Assembly (NCBI RefSeq): GCF_027111275.1
Contig: NZ_CP114286.1
Coordinates: forward strand, 3,768,501 to 3,832,500
From: Flavobacterium luteolum
GTDB lineage: Bacteria; Bacteroidota; Bacteroidia; Flavobacteriales; Flavobacteriaceae
Direction of reading: 5' to 3'
Length of the DNA: 64,000 nt
The notes under the pieces are model-generated. The model worked only from the letters and a program-made list of their open reading frames with translations, searched no databases and had not been told where the DNA came from. Shown here piece after piece: positions 63,407 through 64,000 of this stretch (the stretch's first letter is position 1; every line of letters begins with the position of its first letter). The translations under genes and the position numbers were made by a program.

Positions 63407-64000
63407 ATGAAGAAAACTTTACTCTTATTTTGCTTCTTTGGAAGCTTTTTTTATGCGCGGTCGCAATCGTATTTCGGATTCAGGGATGATAATTATGCTG
63501 GAATTCAGAGTGCTATATTTAATCCGTCTAATATTGTTGAGTCGAAGTATCGCGCCGATGTGACGCTTTTCTCGGCAAGCGGAACGGGACAAAATGATTT
63601 GTACGGAATTAATATTTTAGATGCATTAGACGGCGATTATGATTTGGCAACCGATGCGAGCAAAAATTTTAAATCGAACAACAGAGGAAATTTTAATGTC
63701 GATATTCTTGGACCTTCTTTTATGATGAATATTACGCCTCTGCATAGCGTGGCGCTTTTTACGCGTGTGCGAAGCGTTTCGAATCTCGTTGGCATAAACG
63801 GACAGCTTATTGATGAGGTGAACAAAGATATGGATGCTTCGAATAGTTTTTTAATCACAGGAGGGAATCCGAATAGTGTTACAAATTCTTGGGCGGAGAT
63901 AGGAGCGAGTTATGCAACGGTTCTGTTAGATCGTGACGATCATTTTGTAAAAGGCGGAATTACTTTAAAATACTTAATGGCGGGAGTAAACGGCTACATT
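63407..64000 (+). CDS. DUF5723-type outer membrane protein, N-terminal part (cut by window edge)
   Basis: 198 codons are present with no stop before the window ends. Signal peptide MKKTLLLFCFFGSFFYARSQ, then SYFGFRDDNYAGIQSAIFNP, as in DUF5723 and related OmpA-linked outer membrane proteins of Flavobacteriia. The rest shows amphipathic strands (NFNVDILGPSFMMNITPLHS). The full gene may also carry a C-terminal OmpA domain, which would lie outside the window. It is separated from prfA by the terminator and repeat. Confidence 0.75.
   Translation, partial: MKKTLLLFCFFGSFFYARSQSYFGFRDDNYAGIQSAIFNPSNIVESKYRADVTLFSASGTGQNDLYGINILDALDGDYDLATDASKNFKSNNRGNFNVDILGPSFMMNITPLHSVALFTRVRSVSNLVGINGQLIDEVNKDMDASNSFLITGGNPNSVTNSWAEIGASYATVLLDRDDHFVKGGITLKYLMAGVNGYI

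Noticed and set aside
63137..63410. Open frames of 68 and 79 residues after prfA
   Set aside because: They cover the prfA terminator hairpin and the right arm of the inverted repeat.

Overview
The window looks like a chromosome segment of a Flavobacterium-type bacterium (Bacteroidota, Flavobacteriia). It is AT-rich and mostly lacks Shine-Dalgarno sequences. It has several promoters with the Bacteroidota -7 box TAnnTTTG, a fused SecDF, a type IX secretion (T9SS) type B cargo followed by PorP/SprF and OmpA genes, SusC-like TonB receptors, many small lipoproteins, and several families of dispersed palindromes. No rRNA, tRNA or CRISPR array was seen.

Layout. 1-3.5 kb: PhzF tail, a plug-less TonB-receptor-like barrel, a GNAT acetyltransferase and a small operon. 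3.9-7.6 kb: two tandem asparagine-synthetase genes; the second has lost the glutaminase Cys, Arg and Asn. 7.8-14.1 kb: housekeeping gyrB, mdh and secDF. 14.1-20 kb: a PagL-like protein, then a minus-strand group lgt, yidD, cysS, folE and an aminotransferase. 20-27.8 kb: an aspartyl protease with a PDZ domain, then the T9SS type B cargo, PorP/SprF and OmpA module and a lipoprotein. 27.9-34.8 kb: a DUF1573 protein, valS and a two-gene exported pair. 34.8-41 kb: a permease remnant and a probable iron/metal uptake cluster (two TonB receptors and a DUF4198 protein) sharing a Fur-box-like motif. 41-53 kb: an MFS transporter, topB, small lipoproteins and conserved unknowns. 53-61.7 kb: an accessory region with repeats, a tandem IS3 remnant, an XRE regulator and small exported or membrane proteins, including a 44-residue proline-rich gene coupled by ATGA to a membrane protein. 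61.7-64 kb: a structured RNA-like element, prfA and the start of a DUF5723-type outer membrane protein.

The most interesting signals are: (1) a probable glutaminase-dead AsnB paralogue beside an intact AsnB; (2) two copies of one structured RNA-like element, one just upstream of cysS and one upstream of prfA, with a compensatory base-pair change between them; (3) a shared operator-like motif on three uptake promoters; (4) the coupled proline-rich peptide and membrane protein; (5) a tandem, end-overlapping pair of homologous IS3 transposase genes; and (6) several palindrome families, one of which marks the exact breakpoint of a truncated permease. All assignments come from reading the sequence; no database search was run.
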